A DNA stretch of 64,000 bases from Paramacrobiotus metropolitanus (Eukaryota > Tardigrada > Eutardigrada > Parachela > Macrobiotidae), in contig NW_026570235.1 in NCBI RefSeq assembly GCF_019649055.1, positions 558,001 to 622,000 of the forward strand, written 5' to 3'. Below are positions 1 through 13,861 of the stretch, piece by piece; position 1 is the stretch's first letter; each line of letters opens with the position of its first letter. The notes below the pieces were generated by a model, which made no database searches, was not told where the DNA came from, and saw only the letters and a list, made by a program, of their open reading frames with translations. The position numbers and the translations under genes are program-made.

Positions 1-456
1 AAACAACGTCGAGTGAAATTAGGGGTCACACAGGCCGATGTCGGTAAGGCATTGGCTAACCTGAAAATTGCCGGTGTTGGATCACTTAGCCAGAGTACGA
101 TTTGCCGGTTCGAGAGTCTCACGCTGAGCCACAACAATATGGTGGCGCTGAAGCCCATCTTGCACGCCTGGCTCGAACAAGCCGAAAAAGAAGCCAAAGT
201 CAAAGCCAAAGAAGGCTCTCCCACATCCGACAACTCCACGCTGAGCATGGATAAAAAACGCAAGCGCACCTCTATCGCCGCACCGGAAAAGCGTCATCTG
301 GAGGCTTTCTTTGCCATGCAACCGCGGCCATCCGGTGAGAAAATTGCCGCCATAGCCGAGAAGTTGGATTTGAAGAAGAACGTTGTCCGCGTGTGGTTTT
401 GCAATCAGCGCCAGAAACAAAAGCGCATGAAATTTGCCGCTGCCCAGCACCGATGA
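1..456 (+). CDS. POU4: POU class IV homeodomain transcription factor (Brn3/unc-86/acj6 type), 3' part only
   Basis: The window opens inside the coding sequence; 151 codons remain, ending with TGA at 454-456. Residues 1 to about 60 are the rest of the POU-specific domain, with LGVTQADVG, GSLSQSTICRFESLTLSHNN and the KPIL/W helix. A short charged linker follows, then a complete POU homeodomain at about residues 85-144, starting KKRKRTSIAAPEKRHLEAFF and holding the recognition-helix motif RVWFCNQRQKQKRMKF. The wording matches class IV rather than other POU classes. The family comprises nuclear DNA-binding proteins that specify sensory and other neurons. The protein ends seven residues after the homeodomain, as is usual for class IV. 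Upstream exons lie outside the window, so start and length are unknown. Whether this is the only POU4 paralogue cannot be told. Confidence 0.95.
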   Translation, partial: KQRRVKLGVTQADVGKALANLKIAGVGSLSQSTICRFESLTLSHNNMVALKPILHAWLEQAEKEAKVKAKEGSPTSDNSTLSMDKKRKRTSIAAPEKRHLEAFFAMQPRPSGEKIAAIAEKLDLKKNVVRVWFCNQRQKQKRMKFAAAQHR

Positions 457-3400
457 AGGTCACAATAGTATTACATATACAAATATACTGACTTCAGGAA
501 AGTATTTCGTACAGACGTTTTTTATCGTTAGTTCAATGTGTTATTCCTTGCCATTCCTATTATTGTAAATGTCGAATTTTTTGTTCAAGAAATAGTCTTT
601 TCGGCCTTTTTCTTTTGGTTATTTGCAAACTAAATACATTTCGGTATCATGAGCCGGCTAAAGATTTGGAGAGAAATATAATCAGCACGATGTAAACACG
701 ACTATGTCAACATCATTCAACCTAACTTGCACATTGTGTCAACCAACTACCTTGGCTGGATAACAGGACCCCCAATTTCCATAAACTGTCTGTTGATTTT
801 AAATGCACTAGGTAGTCAACTGAACAGGATAATTTTCGCGCACGGTATTGTCATATTTCAGATTGCAATAAGAAAACATAATACGCTTGGCTTTTTATAT
901 TGTATAGCAAACATTACACAAATATGATTTGGCTTTTATTGTCCACAAAAATGCAATTACAACAAAGTGATGAGTTATGGACAGCAAAGTATCAAATATT
1001 CAGATGCATGCTTGACTTCACTAAGCCTTGCATAATAAAATATTTACCGAATTTCGTTGGAGTAGGGTTATTTTCAAGGAGTGTATTTTCTCGGCATAAC
1101 CTGCGGTGCTCGCTCAGACCTTCCTGCGCGCGGGATGTGTTGTATAAATCCATTTTCGCACCGTTGCTTACATTCGTGCGAATCGGCCGTTAATGATTTT
1201 GATGCTTTCTCAACACGGCGAAGTGAACGAAGCCCAAGTGTTGCGTGACTGTGATTCCATTCGGGTAATTCACATGGGTATAGATGCGCACGTCAGTTTA
1301 TTCCATTAAGACAATTAAGTTTTATCCGTAGATCGCGCCCCATGTCATTATTCTTCAATCAGTCTCGAATTATGATGCTCAAAGCATTTTTCATTTTAAG
1401 TACAAACAATGGAATAACCCATAGAATTCCTATACTTATGGCATAGTGTACTTGTGAATACTGCAGTGGAAACCGGAGCCACATTGCGCTAGAACGACCT
1501 GCGCATTGTACCGCATGTGACAGCTTTAGCATGTTGTTGGTGCGTTCCAGACATTGCGTTTAACAATACGTATTCCTTATTTGGAATCACCGGTGTTTTT
1601 CTCGGGAACCAGAATAATTATTTCAGGGTACGCAATACCCACAATTCTTTTAAACCACAGCGAAAAATTTAGTAAGCGGCGCATTAAATAAAAGGTGAAA
1701 TTTTCATGTACAGCAACTAAATCGCTACAATTGTCACAATATTGTATACAAAACGGGGGACAAAAGCTAACAAGTAAAATTTCTTTAATTCTTTAAAAAT
1801 ATGAAGTTTTACGATAAAAACATGGCAGTATAATTATTGCGCCACAACAACACGGAATTGGATACATTCACAATAAACGACGCGGAACCCGATTTGTGAT
1901 GGCATATAACTAATCCCGACGCTTTGCTACTGCTGCTCGAATGACGAATGACACCAATGTCGTACTCAATTTTGCCGACGTGGTCGTCAAGACTTCCTAG
2001 ACAGTTTATGCTGACATTTGAAGGATGTGGTGATAATAACATCACCAGTCTATCGTCCATATGTACAAGGCAGCCACGCAGGATATCCAGCAAACAGATC
2101 GCGAACAAACCGCTCCGAGTTAATGTCGAATTAAGTCCACCAAAATGTTTCCTTTGACACCTCAGGAGATTCATTCATTCTCCAAATGTTCCTATCTAGT
2201 CAACCATATGTCACTTATTACTGGCTGCAATTTCGGCCATTGTCCTTGTTGTGCTTCATTTACTCTCTTACTAACCGCTGCTAAATCTAAATTGGCGAAC
2301 TTAGCCGGAAATTTTGAGTTTATTCGTAAATTGCTAATAGCCCACGTACTGTACTTCTGTACTAACACAATATAGACTCATCTGTACATCGGTTCAATTT
2401 ACTATTAGCAACATCAACTAAAATATAAAAAACTGTTTTTATTACTACAGTATATTATTGTTGGTGGCAATCGTGGCAATCAACTTATTATTCTGCAAAC
2501 ATCCAGTTTCATTTCTGCCCTGAAGAATTCCACATATTTTCGCATGTGTGCCATTCCTAGCTTGCGGTTCGTTTAATATACTTAAATGGTAAGTAGTGCA
2601 ATAAATGTTAGCTGCCACTTTTTGTTCGTAACGGCAATCCGTCATATTCAAATGGGCGATCTTGGGTACATTTATTTAAAATAATGAATACAGTCAGCAA
2701 CAAGGTTGCTCACAATCAGTACTATTAAAGGTTTGACGCTACAACAAGCACAACATACGTAATTAATATACTTTTCGCGCTGGGTGATCGCTGGTTTAGG
2801 TTATCGATATCGGTACACGCAGCAGGATGCCGATTACGGATCACAACCTCACGCTAAGGGGTCATGCCGAAATGCCATACGGAAGGGCGTTCTACTCGTG
2901 TTGCATTAAGTAAGTTAAGCGTTTGTAAAATTTTGTTTTTATTCACTTATACAGTAGTGAATAAACAATCGCTCAAACTGTGAAAATAACCGTTGTTATG
3001 TATGGCATTGCTGTATGGTGTTTGCCTCTTTACACAGCAACAAGATGCAAACTAGATTCGCGTGAAGTTTTGACCGTACTCATAGCAATACTCATAACAA
3101 ATATAAGAAGAGCTTTATTGGAGAGAAAAAATAATTTTTCAAGGAAGTAAAAATATTTTCAGCCAAAAATTTCAGTCTGTAGTATATTCTGTACATGTAT
3201 TTGTTAAGTTACTGTCGTCTCGTCCATCTTACTAGCGCACAAATTAGACATAAACAGTGAAGAATTCTATCACGCTGAAGAATTAAATGTAATCCCCTTA
3301 TTGGTTGACTGCAACCGCAACGAAGCCTTTGTGAAAAAAATTCTGGTATGATAAGAAGCTGCTTATAACGATAACTGTTCCTGCAAAGCTAAGATATTTT

Positions 3401-6400
3401 ACTCGTAGTTTGGCTTAAATTACTTTAGTTCAATTTAGCATTTCAGGAAATCAGTTCTGCATCAGCCCTTGTAAGCAATGTAGCTGACTTAGTATTATGA
3501 TCTATTTAATTTTACGACGTTTTATCTTGACTGATTAAGCGTGGACACAATAAACAGGATGGAACAAATCACTATTGTGCGACGAAATAAATATTTAAAA
3601 AATTAAGCCCACAATTATTATTACTTAATTCCACATAACAACTTCCTGTAAGTTCCATATGTCTTGTCATAGCACGAAACATTAGTCATACATATAAGGT
3701 GGTGTTTGCAAATCATTACTTTATAATTTTTTGATTTTTATAAACAATTACGATGGTATTATGGCATGATTTTCGTGCGGCATATAACGTCAAACCATAT
3801 ACAAGTAGTTGGAGCTTTAGAACCGTCGAATGCGAACAATTAGTATGGTTAAAAGGTTACACTTTCGCAATAAATATCGAAGTATTGATTAGTAGAAATA
3901 AATTGGTAAGTGCAGCAGGAGTATGCATAAAGTGCTCTCCAAAATTTGCACAGTGAGCTGAAAAGTATCTACTCGTGCTACATCCTCCAGTGAAAATATG
4001 CGCAATCGGCTGCATCTGGAAAGCGGGCGCAACAGTCGGGAGCAGCCGGGAAACAAAGTGGTCAATATCATACTATCACGTACACTTCGGGAAGCATTAT
4101 CGACATTTACTCGCCGCCTGTGAAGAACCTAACGTGCTGACATATCGCTACTCTTTCTCCGGAAATCCGATCCATCCCAGCTGGTGTTCCCATCCATAGC
4201 CAGGATGTACCACTTCTATCGTATGTATAACAGACAAAGAATTACGTAAACCTAGCTCCAGAAGCAAACAGATTCTGAAAAGAACCAATGGTCAAACACT
4301 GTTATATGCAATACTCACACTACGCCTGTTTAGCTACCACAGTACATTTACCGGCCCCATCCCAGTATATCCGTGCCAACTGCTTTCGCAGTTTGCACGG
4401 ATCAAGCATTGCAAATCCCTTCCTCGGGAGGTCAGGTCAGTTTAATTACTTTACCAAAAAAGGGCCCATTATTATAGCGAGAATATGTGCATTCTGAGAA
4501 CAACTGATAAATACTGATACCGGTAATTTATTTTGTGAACTATATCACTATGAACATTACATTTCCCAGAGTAAATGTAGACACAGTAAGATAAGATGTA
4601 TATTTATACTTTAGGCCACAACACTGGCGTAATTAAATTTGACAATATAAATGTTATACTTATAGTTCTTACATTTTGTGTAGCAGATGACAAACGTGAC
4701 TTGTATGGCTTGCATGACTCTGAAACTCTGAATTGTCAAGCTCAGCACATCAACGGCGCGTTTAGCAGATTTAAAATCGTAAAGACATCTGCAATTACGG
4801 AAGGAAAGATTCGCAATTATCGTTATCGTATTTTCAAAGACACCAATCAATTTTATGCCTATAAGAAACTTCTGCCAGGATGGATCTTATTGTTAATGCA
4901 TCGAGTTTTGCCTTATTTGGATAAATGCTTATTCTGATACTGTCTCTTCTTCAATCGTCACATGTGCAAATTGGCGAATGTACAGCAGAGAACGATGTAA
5001 ATGAAAACGAATTTTATTAATACGATACCTGTACAGTATCTCAGAACATGTACAGTACTGTCATATCACAGAACATGAACGGTCAAACCCGGACGACAAA
5101 AACAAATCCAAATTACATTACTTAACCATTCATTTATTTGAAGATGATTTGTTAGCGTTTCACAACACTGTGACAACAGGTATCAAATGGTATTATGCAT
5201 CTATGCAGATGCGCAGGAACATAACTCTAATTTTAAAAGCCTAAAGACTGATCATCTTCGGAATTAACCATAAAAATTGCGTGTGTAAGTTACGTGCATG
5301 TTGTAAACATTCTAAGCGGACCCTCGTCATGTGTATATATGCAGTTTAACGACGCCTTTAAGTACGAGACTTGTTTTTTTAAAGTCAGCTGCCTCTGACA
5401 ATAAATTATTGATATGGTTGGTATGTTAATTAACTGATCACGCAGTGCAAGCATTGACTGCGTAGGCTAAGTTTGGTTACAATTTTTATGTCGTGTATCT
5501 CGTACGCGTAAGCTAAGGTACAAGGCAGCTATAATGCCTTAGTTTGTAAATAATTTAATAACAAAATCCTGTACCGTGGTCATCACAAGAATTTCTGACA
5601 GTTTATCAGTTTAGTATCAACCTGCACGTACTCGTAACATGAAGTTTACAAAATTAATGAGTGCACGTGGGCACAAATCCAAATACATCCTGTAGTAACC
5701 TTCCAAATTCATACTACACTGCACGTATGCCATGCAGACAGACACCGTATGTGCATGTACGGAATCTGTTAAAAGGGAATAATATAATAACATCACTTTT
5801 CCGTCCACACCTGCTGAAACCAAAACATAACCTTCCTGACCTTGTTGCATACATTTGTTCCCCGTGCACCCGGTACAATACACTGGATAGGCATAATAAC
5901 AAGCTGTAATTATAAAACCGTGCCACTAGAGCTTTGTCCAGCTGTGCAAGCTTAAATAGATACCGACATAAAATTTAAAATGGCATTTCAGACCGAATTC
6001 TAATCTCATAATTTTGATACTTACCATGCTAACAAGTATTAATTTTAGGAAACACGCTCGCTTATGGCTCTAGAAGATACTACGCGGTCACTAAACAGGA
6101 AGCCAGGTTACGAAAAATTCTAGTTGTTGAATTAGCATTAAATCTTCGCTTTTTATATAAAACATAAAAATAAAAGTACGGTAATTCGTTCTAAAAATCT
6201 TTGTCTGTTAATTAATATACGTTACTGTTTGCAGCATGGTCTCAGACTCTCAGCAATCAAACATGAACGCAGGACACTGAATTATTATATAACAGGTATG
6301 AAAGCATCAAGCCCAAATTTTACGAAAACCAAGTCAACTTCGCACACAAGTTTACATACCATAAAATATAATTATCGTATAATCCTACAGTTGTATTTCC

Positions 6401-8035
6401 ACAGCTCCGCATATCACACTAATTCGCAATACCAAGATGTTGTATCCATAATATCATAACATATACATGAGATAGATGCAACAGTAGAATTATGAAGGCC
6501 AATCAACCGAAGAAACTATAAATTGATAAGTGTAACTGCGTAAGTGTTTCTTTCCAGCATTACTGTCGACAGGATTAAAAAACGATTGTGTTGCTTCATC
6601 TAAATTAACAGTGTTGCAAACTCTATCGTTTTATAAGTGGCAACGATTGAGAAGATCGGTAAACCAAGTTAGAAGAGACTGGATCCGGTGCTCTTTCAGC
6701 TTGCATTGTACCGTATGAAACTATGGGTACTTTTCTTGAAGTCCCGTAAATATTTTATTCATACAATAAATAATATATTGGAATAAGTTCAATAGGCCTG
6801 ATTTTGTTAATTATTAAACAGCTTCCGTCAGCATTGCAACGAAACTTTAGACCGGCGATGGAATATAGATTACAATGTGCCACTGTATGCGTGCGCACTA
6901 TGATTTCCTATAATCATATACTAGGGTAGCCTTGTCATCTACCGGCAGCTGCTCCATCAGGAACCTGATCATATTATGTTTGTCCCAATGTCGATTTCCG
7001 GTACTCCACTTGATCACTGTCAGGAACACCAACGATGTCTACTATACTCTTGTTAAGCTTCGGCGTAATATATTTTATGGCGCATAATATATGTAGAAGT
7101 ATGAGTATGGATTCTCTGAGGAAAATTTCTTTATCTTTGATAACGACCACGGTGGAAAAGCTCATATAGTTTGTTTATTGATCTATTGCAAATTGTTCGA
7201 TGCGACGACGATACGTACAAAGTATATACTGCAGTAGGAGAGGTCTAAGATTAAAACAACATAACCATTTTGTTTGTTGATGACTTTCAAGTCCCGATAC
7301 TGATTATATACATTCCATCTTGACTTTATTCTTATATGTTTTGTTAGGAAAATTTTAGAACTTAGGGTTATTAAGCAGGTGGCGTGCCCACTGCGCCAAC
7401 AAGCGCAGCATTTAAAATAACGTGAAAATCTAACAACAAACGCTTTATAACGCTGCGGGATGATGCATAGCTGAGAATAACAAAAACAACTTTTTGGCTT
7501 ATCGGAAAGAGGAACAGATACCGGAAAAATTAACAATCGCAGTTACGAGAAAAGTACACGTACAAACACTACTGATTGCAACTTACAAAATACAGCTTAA
7601 CAAAAAACAGAAAAACGAGCTCACAAACCATTGCCAGTGTTATGCATCAAACTACTAAGTACACAATATTTGGCACTATTTACAATTACTTTACACAAAA
7701 CAAGCATATAACAAATTCCATAAACACAATAGGTTAAACAACAAATTAATCATCAATATGATAATAACTTGATGCATCGATTCAATGAAGGGAGGAAGAC
7801 CGATGCGCGCGGCAGTAAGAAAGAAACTATCGTATTTGTACCGGAACCGATTCACCGGAAGAGTGCTGCTCACCGTCGGTGGAAACGAACACAACAGGAT
7901 GAGAGTCCACGTTTGATTGTGGTTCAGGAGGAGAATGACCGGGACCGGTATTCGAACTATCCAAATTAATGATAGCTGATAATACCAAAGGTTACGGAAT
8001 GACTGTAGAGTATTCCGAAGAGTTCTTAGATTAAA
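457..8035. other. AT-rich spacer between POU4 and FTZ-F1
   Basis: About 7.6 kb with no recognised gene. It must hold the POU4 3' UTR and the FTZ-F1 3' UTR, because the two genes converge here. The reading frames are short and AT-driven. The longest, 113 codons at 4596-4937 on plus, has no recognisable family, no good splice borders and no codon character. Two GC-richer islands stand out, at about 3965-4199 and 7780-7970; they are listed under findings. No transposon, tRNA or long tandem repeat was seen. Confidence 0.6.
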
Positions 8036-11000
8036 TTAATGTTTTCGCTTCGGTCCGGAGAGAAGTTCCATTAACAACGTTTTGGTGCTGGCAGCTCCGG
8101 TCATATGTTTGTAATATAAATATTCTTCTCCATGATTAGCCATGACGGTTAGTTCCGAAAGCACCAGAAGAAGCTGACTGCAGTGAAAAAATGAGTTATT
8201 ACTTAAATGCCTTGAAGCAAACAATTTTCTGCAAAATGCCGAACATATGGAGAATTTGGCAGAAGCGGACATATTTAACATACGGTATATGATGAACGCG
8301 TCTTTTCAAAAACGAGAAACTTACGGTGAATGTCGATGCTGTACAGCCACTCGATATCGCATCGTAAGTAAAATACATGAATAAAATACTAACTAGATAA
8401 TTAACAAAACGCGTAATCGCATGTTTAAAATTGTAATTCGCAGCTGTTTTGCGTTTTTTTACCTAAATCTTTCAGGCATGTGTGGATAAACTCCAATGCA
8501 GTGTTCCAGAAATAAACGCTGAACATGCTCTTGACTTGTTCGCACGTGACCTCTGTCTATCAATCGAGGCACATCTGTAAAATATCAAACCGTTCAGTTA
8601 AAACCGCGCTTTTCTATTGTTAATGTTTCACAATCAGCTGAAATATAGGAATAAAATGCAAATGGCCGATAACTCACCAGATCTTAGGAGTAAAAGGAAT
8701 TTGAAGCATACATAATCATTCCTGTCGAATTTCAGCTCTCGTAATCGGGCGGTAAAGCTATGTAACAGCTCTATGTTGGTATTGGCTCCCAAGATAACCA
8801 GGTCCAGAAAACAAAATGCTTGACCGTTGGGCAACGTTGTCTCATCCGGCAAATTGTTAAACAGACGATGATATACAAAATCCAAAATCACCATCTCACT
8901 CCACGAATGTTGGATTAATGAGCTTTGATCTTCCACCTGGACATGCATGCAGCGGTTAGCAGTCGTAATTTTGAGAACTGAGCTGTATACTGTGTCGAAT
9001 TTGTAAATAAATGCCAATAAAAAATTGTAATTCGGGACATATTTTACAACACTTTAATAGCTAGTGATAATTTATTAACGTGTTCGATCTACAAAGATAT
9101 TAATTTTATCATTTTGCGGGCGCCGGGCACTCAATTAACGCTGCCATGTTAATGTTCTGCCTAACTTTTGTTAGCTCCTTATTTTATTTGCGCATTCTAT
9201 TGTTGGAAAGTTCAGTCAGACGACATTTTTCCAGGCTGTAAAATCTAATAACTAATGGCGGTTCTCACATATAGCTAAATGTTTAGTCAGGCTGATCTAC
9301 GTATGTACTTGTATTAATTGTCTCGAAAACACAATCTGGAAGCCACCCATTAGTCGGCATACTATTTTTCCTACTGAAAGTTCATGACTTCGCCATAGCT
9401 GAGTGATTCCAACCAGAAAAGCTACTTTTTTTGTAATGTTTCAGGTTAACGTGATAATCATTCCTTCCGCTTCGATTATTTACAGATCATCCTTTTGTAC
9501 GGCTCGAAAAAGCAGTCCGGCTTGTTAGCGGAGCCAAAACAATCAAAAAATTACTGCTTGTGCTGTGCACGAAATCAAAGCATCATTATGCAGATAATGA
9601 ACTGTTACGTCTCATGATTATGAACACAAAGAAACAGTGCAATATATTAGCAATGCCTCTAGAAACTGAGCTTGTATCAGCTTGGCTATTGGTTATCAAG
9701 ATCGATCTTAAATCAGCGTGGCTAAATTCTAAATGTTATGCACCAATTCAAACGGCCATACTGTCAGACTGATATACTGTTTCGTACAGCATATTAGTAC
9801 TGCGTAATAATATACGGTATCAGACTGAGTTAATTCTGCACTGAAGTAAGTACTTAAAGGTTAAATAATTACATTATGATACGTCTTTATCATAACTAGG
9901 ATTATCCACAGTAAAAGAGAGGGTCATCATCCTAACCAAAGAAAAACGATCATTTGGAAGTGTAGTTCAAAATGATGGCCACTCATCCAAAGAAAACCGG
10001 CAATCATGCCTGACCGCATAAGATAGTCTGACTAATATTCTCAAACCTCTAGGAAGCATCAAGTAACCTGTCAGTTGCCTTATGCCAGAAAAAAAGCGAG
10101 GTTGTTGTACGGGAAACAAGAAAACAGGACCGACTGCTCAAAGTTTAAAACCGTTAAATTATACGTCTGAAGGTGTGTGCAGAGTCAGATACTGCAATGG
10201 AAATACATAAGATCCATTAACCGATGCATGACCTTTACAGCTATACACGTACCCGGTACAACAATTGTCACAAGTTTTAATTAAATTTGACTAACTGTTT
10301 TAAGTACCTGCAGATCTTTGAAGTAGGCCGAATTTTTTGCCCATTCCACTTGCAAAAACGAGCATTGGTCCAAAACTTTGCACAACAGTTCAAACGAATC
10401 CACTTCGCACTGGTTGTATGTCTGCTGGTGGAGCAGCGCATGCAGATTATCCTGCCAGATCTTATCGTCAATTAAGGTCATCTGCAGTTCTGTTACGCTG
10501 CGCGGGAGGATTATCTGCCCCGGTTCCCCGGCCTCCATCAAGGGCTGTCCGGGGGATCGCGTCCCATGCAGGTGCATACCGCCAATATTTAGTAGCGCAA
10601 TATTCTGATTACAAGGTGCGCCGGAATTCGGTGAACCTGTGCCGGACCACGATGCCGGTGCATGGGAATTACTGTTGGTATCGGCAGCCACCAGATGTAG
10701 GTTTTCTGGGGAATTCGTAGAGCTGAGATGGGGAATCTGGATCATTTCCGTTTTCCGAGAAGCCGATGCGCTATGGAAATCATACATTAAGGAACCGTTG
10801 CCGATGGGCGGGAGAACGTAATTAGCAGAATCATCCGATTTGCCGCTATTGGATCGGGAATGGCTTAAACCATGGTTGTGGCCGAGAGGATTGTACGTCA
10901 GCTGTTGACGGGTCCTTAAAGCTTGCAATTTTCTTGCACGATCTCTTTTGTACATTGGTCCAAATTTGTTTCTTCCGCCTCTCATTCGGTCAGATCTGAC

Positions 11001-13861
11001 AGCTGCAGAAAAACCGCAATTGTGATTAATATTGCCCATTTAGCTACCTGAATAAGCCAGTCAACTCTTCAGGTAATTTAATGCGTGGGCATGTATCTGT
11101 ATTAGCTTATTAAGGATTTAGAAATAATTATGTGGCGGCAAAAAAACACAATTGAGCGTTTATACGGCGTTAATATTAAATCATCTGTAAAAATTCTCAG
11201 CTTTATTGATGGACTACTGCCGTTTGTTTTAGTTTGCGTAGAAGAACTATTTTGCTTGTCATCCGACTTCAACTACCCTGGCTTATTCAAAACTACGTAG
11301 TATAATTATTTAATAAATGAAATCTTGCAAAAGTACTCATTTTACTATGGTAACAATAGGCTGTACCTCATACAGCTATTGGTTTCGTTCATCGCGATCT
11401 GCAGTAGTTTTTCTTATGATTAACTGTCGGCATGGTTTATGCATGGTATTTGCCTATACAGCGGTACATGATAATCAGAAATCATCAGAAACAACATTTA
11501 CAAATATCAACATTTTAACTGTCAATACGGCATAATGAATTAGAAATCCTTGACCGAGATTGCTTTAAAACACGATAGCGCATAGCCACTCAGTTAATTG
11601 CCGGCTCTAAATGATGGAGTGGACGTAGGATAAGATTTTAGACCCCAATACGGTATATCGCCTGCATCTCACGCGATGTGTTGGTTCACGTGGGACGCGG
11701 CAACGGCAACCGGCAACGGCAGGTAAGTGGATGCCGGCACGACTCGACAGCTTAAACCATTTTTAAATTGACTGTTTTCTCATGCTTACGCACTCCAGCA
11801 GCCTGATCTCATTTTACCTTTGTTGTATACCTGGTTACGGACATGGCGTCATTTTTTGTATACTTGACCTAGTAAAACAGTTCCTCGCTTTACAAACAGA
11901 TCAGAGCCGGTAGATTTGCTATGTGGAAAAAAACACTAGGAACACGGGCGCAGTTTGCATACGCACATACGCTGTGCGCAAAGCTACATAGATCCTTTTG
12001 TCATGCACCTAGACTGCGCTAATTTCATCTGTCGGCATCGTCGCTGCAGCTGCCAAATCACAACTTGTTGCGCGCGTTTGGCCTCGTTTTTTTAGCGTTT
12101 CTACATTTACTTTTCCTTATTCACTACTCATATTACAAAAATTTATTTTCCTTACTCCTTCGCGACACAGATAGTTGTTTAACATGTGACTAAATCTTGA
12201 CCAGTCAAATATTTACCTGTTGCATGCGACTGACATGCTTTAATTTTTGCATTCTTTTTAATTTGCCGCATTAAGTCCGTCCCAAATTCCCTACAGTCAC
12301 TACAGTAACTCTAATTCGACTCAAAAACTCACAATTTTAGTCAGCAAACGAATATCAAATCATCATTTGCAATACGATAATTTGACAATTTCGAAATATG
12401 CCTTCTTTATAAAGCAGGATATGTAACCGGTTCTAACATTAATTTGTTAATACGAAGAAAACTATTGTTAAAATGAATGAAAACTAGATTTAGTTTATCA
12501 GTTACTACATAGCCACTGTTTTAGGGGTAGGTGTGCAATATATCTCCAGTGCGGTTTTATATTAAACTACCAACCCTCCAGAAAACGTCAACATTTGTTG
12601 TCCATATTTAAAATTAATATACATAACTTATAATTATAATACTCGACGGTCCAACTGCGCAGCGTTATTTTAAAAAATCATTGATAATCTTTCCTAGAAA
12701 AATGAGGTAACAGCATCCCTTACAAAGATCTAGATGACGGCGTTGTGGGTACGGTTGCGGCAGCCAATGCCATTCCGCAGCATCGTCCACTTTACGGCGT
12801 ATTTCGCCGAAATTGACCTTCGTTGGACTTTACATCGTCATCGCTTAACGGTAATATATTTTTCTAAATTTGTATAATAAATCTAATGATTAAGAGCAAC
12901 CGGTTTGGTTACCGCAATATACTGTCTTTAACGCGAGTTTCTTCGCTTTATGCCGGTATCCCACGTTGATTGGTATACCGGCATCATGCTGTACTATGCC
13001 GGCGCTCGTCCATCTGATTATTAGCGTACACGCGAAGTGCTTCGTGAACTACGGTATGTTATCCACGAAAACAGGATAAAGGTAGTCCTTAGCAAACTAA
13101 GTATTCGCAAAAATAACTGAAAGGGGAAAGGAAACGCTATAAAAAAATGTTAAGGAAATCGCAAAAGTGAAACTGCATGCACCTGTTGCGTATGCTTATC
13201 TACTGAATACTGGTGCTTTTTGGGTATGTTTACCATCCATCTAATGGGTTTTTATTCCTATCTGTAATGTAGTGTACTGCTACACAGTGAAATCTTCGAA
13301 CTTTAATTTTGCAGCAAAATTTTTGAAAACAAATAAGGTTTTCAGTCAAAGCTTGGAGTTCGTCATCTTACCTTCCAGCTTCATGCCAACTTCCAGACAT
13401 TTCTGGAATCGGCAGAAAGGGCATCGTTTCCTTTGGCTTTTGTCAATATGGCAGCTACGTTCTCCGACGCATGTGTAGACCTTCTTATTCTGCACTGTCC
13501 GCTTAAAAAAACCCTTGCAACTTTCGCACGTCAGCAGTCCGTAATGATAGCCGGACACTTTGTCGCCGCACACCGGACACAGTTCATCATCAATGTCCAC
13601 TTTGGAATCGGGCGGCTCACGGTCCGAACTGCTGCCGCTGGTGTTCCCTTCGGCCAGATCCAGTGTGGCGCTGCTGCTGCCTAATCCCATCATCGACATC
13701 CCGCCAAATGCTCCATTCGGATTTGGCGACGGAAGTCCGAAGCAGCCCGATGTGGATAAATGATGCGGGGACGGATGGCTGGGCGGGACAATGAGATCCG
13801 TGCCCAGATTGTTCGTAGAGAATCCGTAGAAGGATTCGTTCATTTCCAGCAACATAACCAT
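8036..13861 (-). CDS. ftz-f1: FTZ-F1 nuclear receptor (NR5 family), five coding exons, 565 aa
   Basis: Coding exons on minus: 13372-13861, 10308-11002, 8678-8936, 8463-8574 and 8036-8177; total 1698 nt, in frame throughout. The first ATG (13861) has an in-frame TGA three codons upstream and no intervening acceptor. The zinc-finger domain lies at about residues 95-160, with [14 protein letters not shown], the P-box CESCKGFF and [17 protein letters not shown]. Exon 2 opens with the Ftz-F1 box diagnostic of NR5 ([20 protein letters not shown]), followed by a long Ser/Asn-rich hinge. The ligand-binding domain is complete, with [23 protein letters not shown] and EEYLYYKHM, and it closes on the AF-2 helix LLMELL. 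NR5 receptors bind TCAAGG-type half sites as monomers; in ecdysozoans they act in moulting and embryonic patterning. The 2.4-kb intron after the DNA-binding exon could hold alternative starts, but none was identified. Confidence 0.95.

Noticed and set aside
4596-4937. 113-codon open frame in the POU4/FTZ-F1 spacer
   Set aside because: Its codons are AT-driven, it has no recognised domain, and an open antisense frame overlaps it. It is likely chance.
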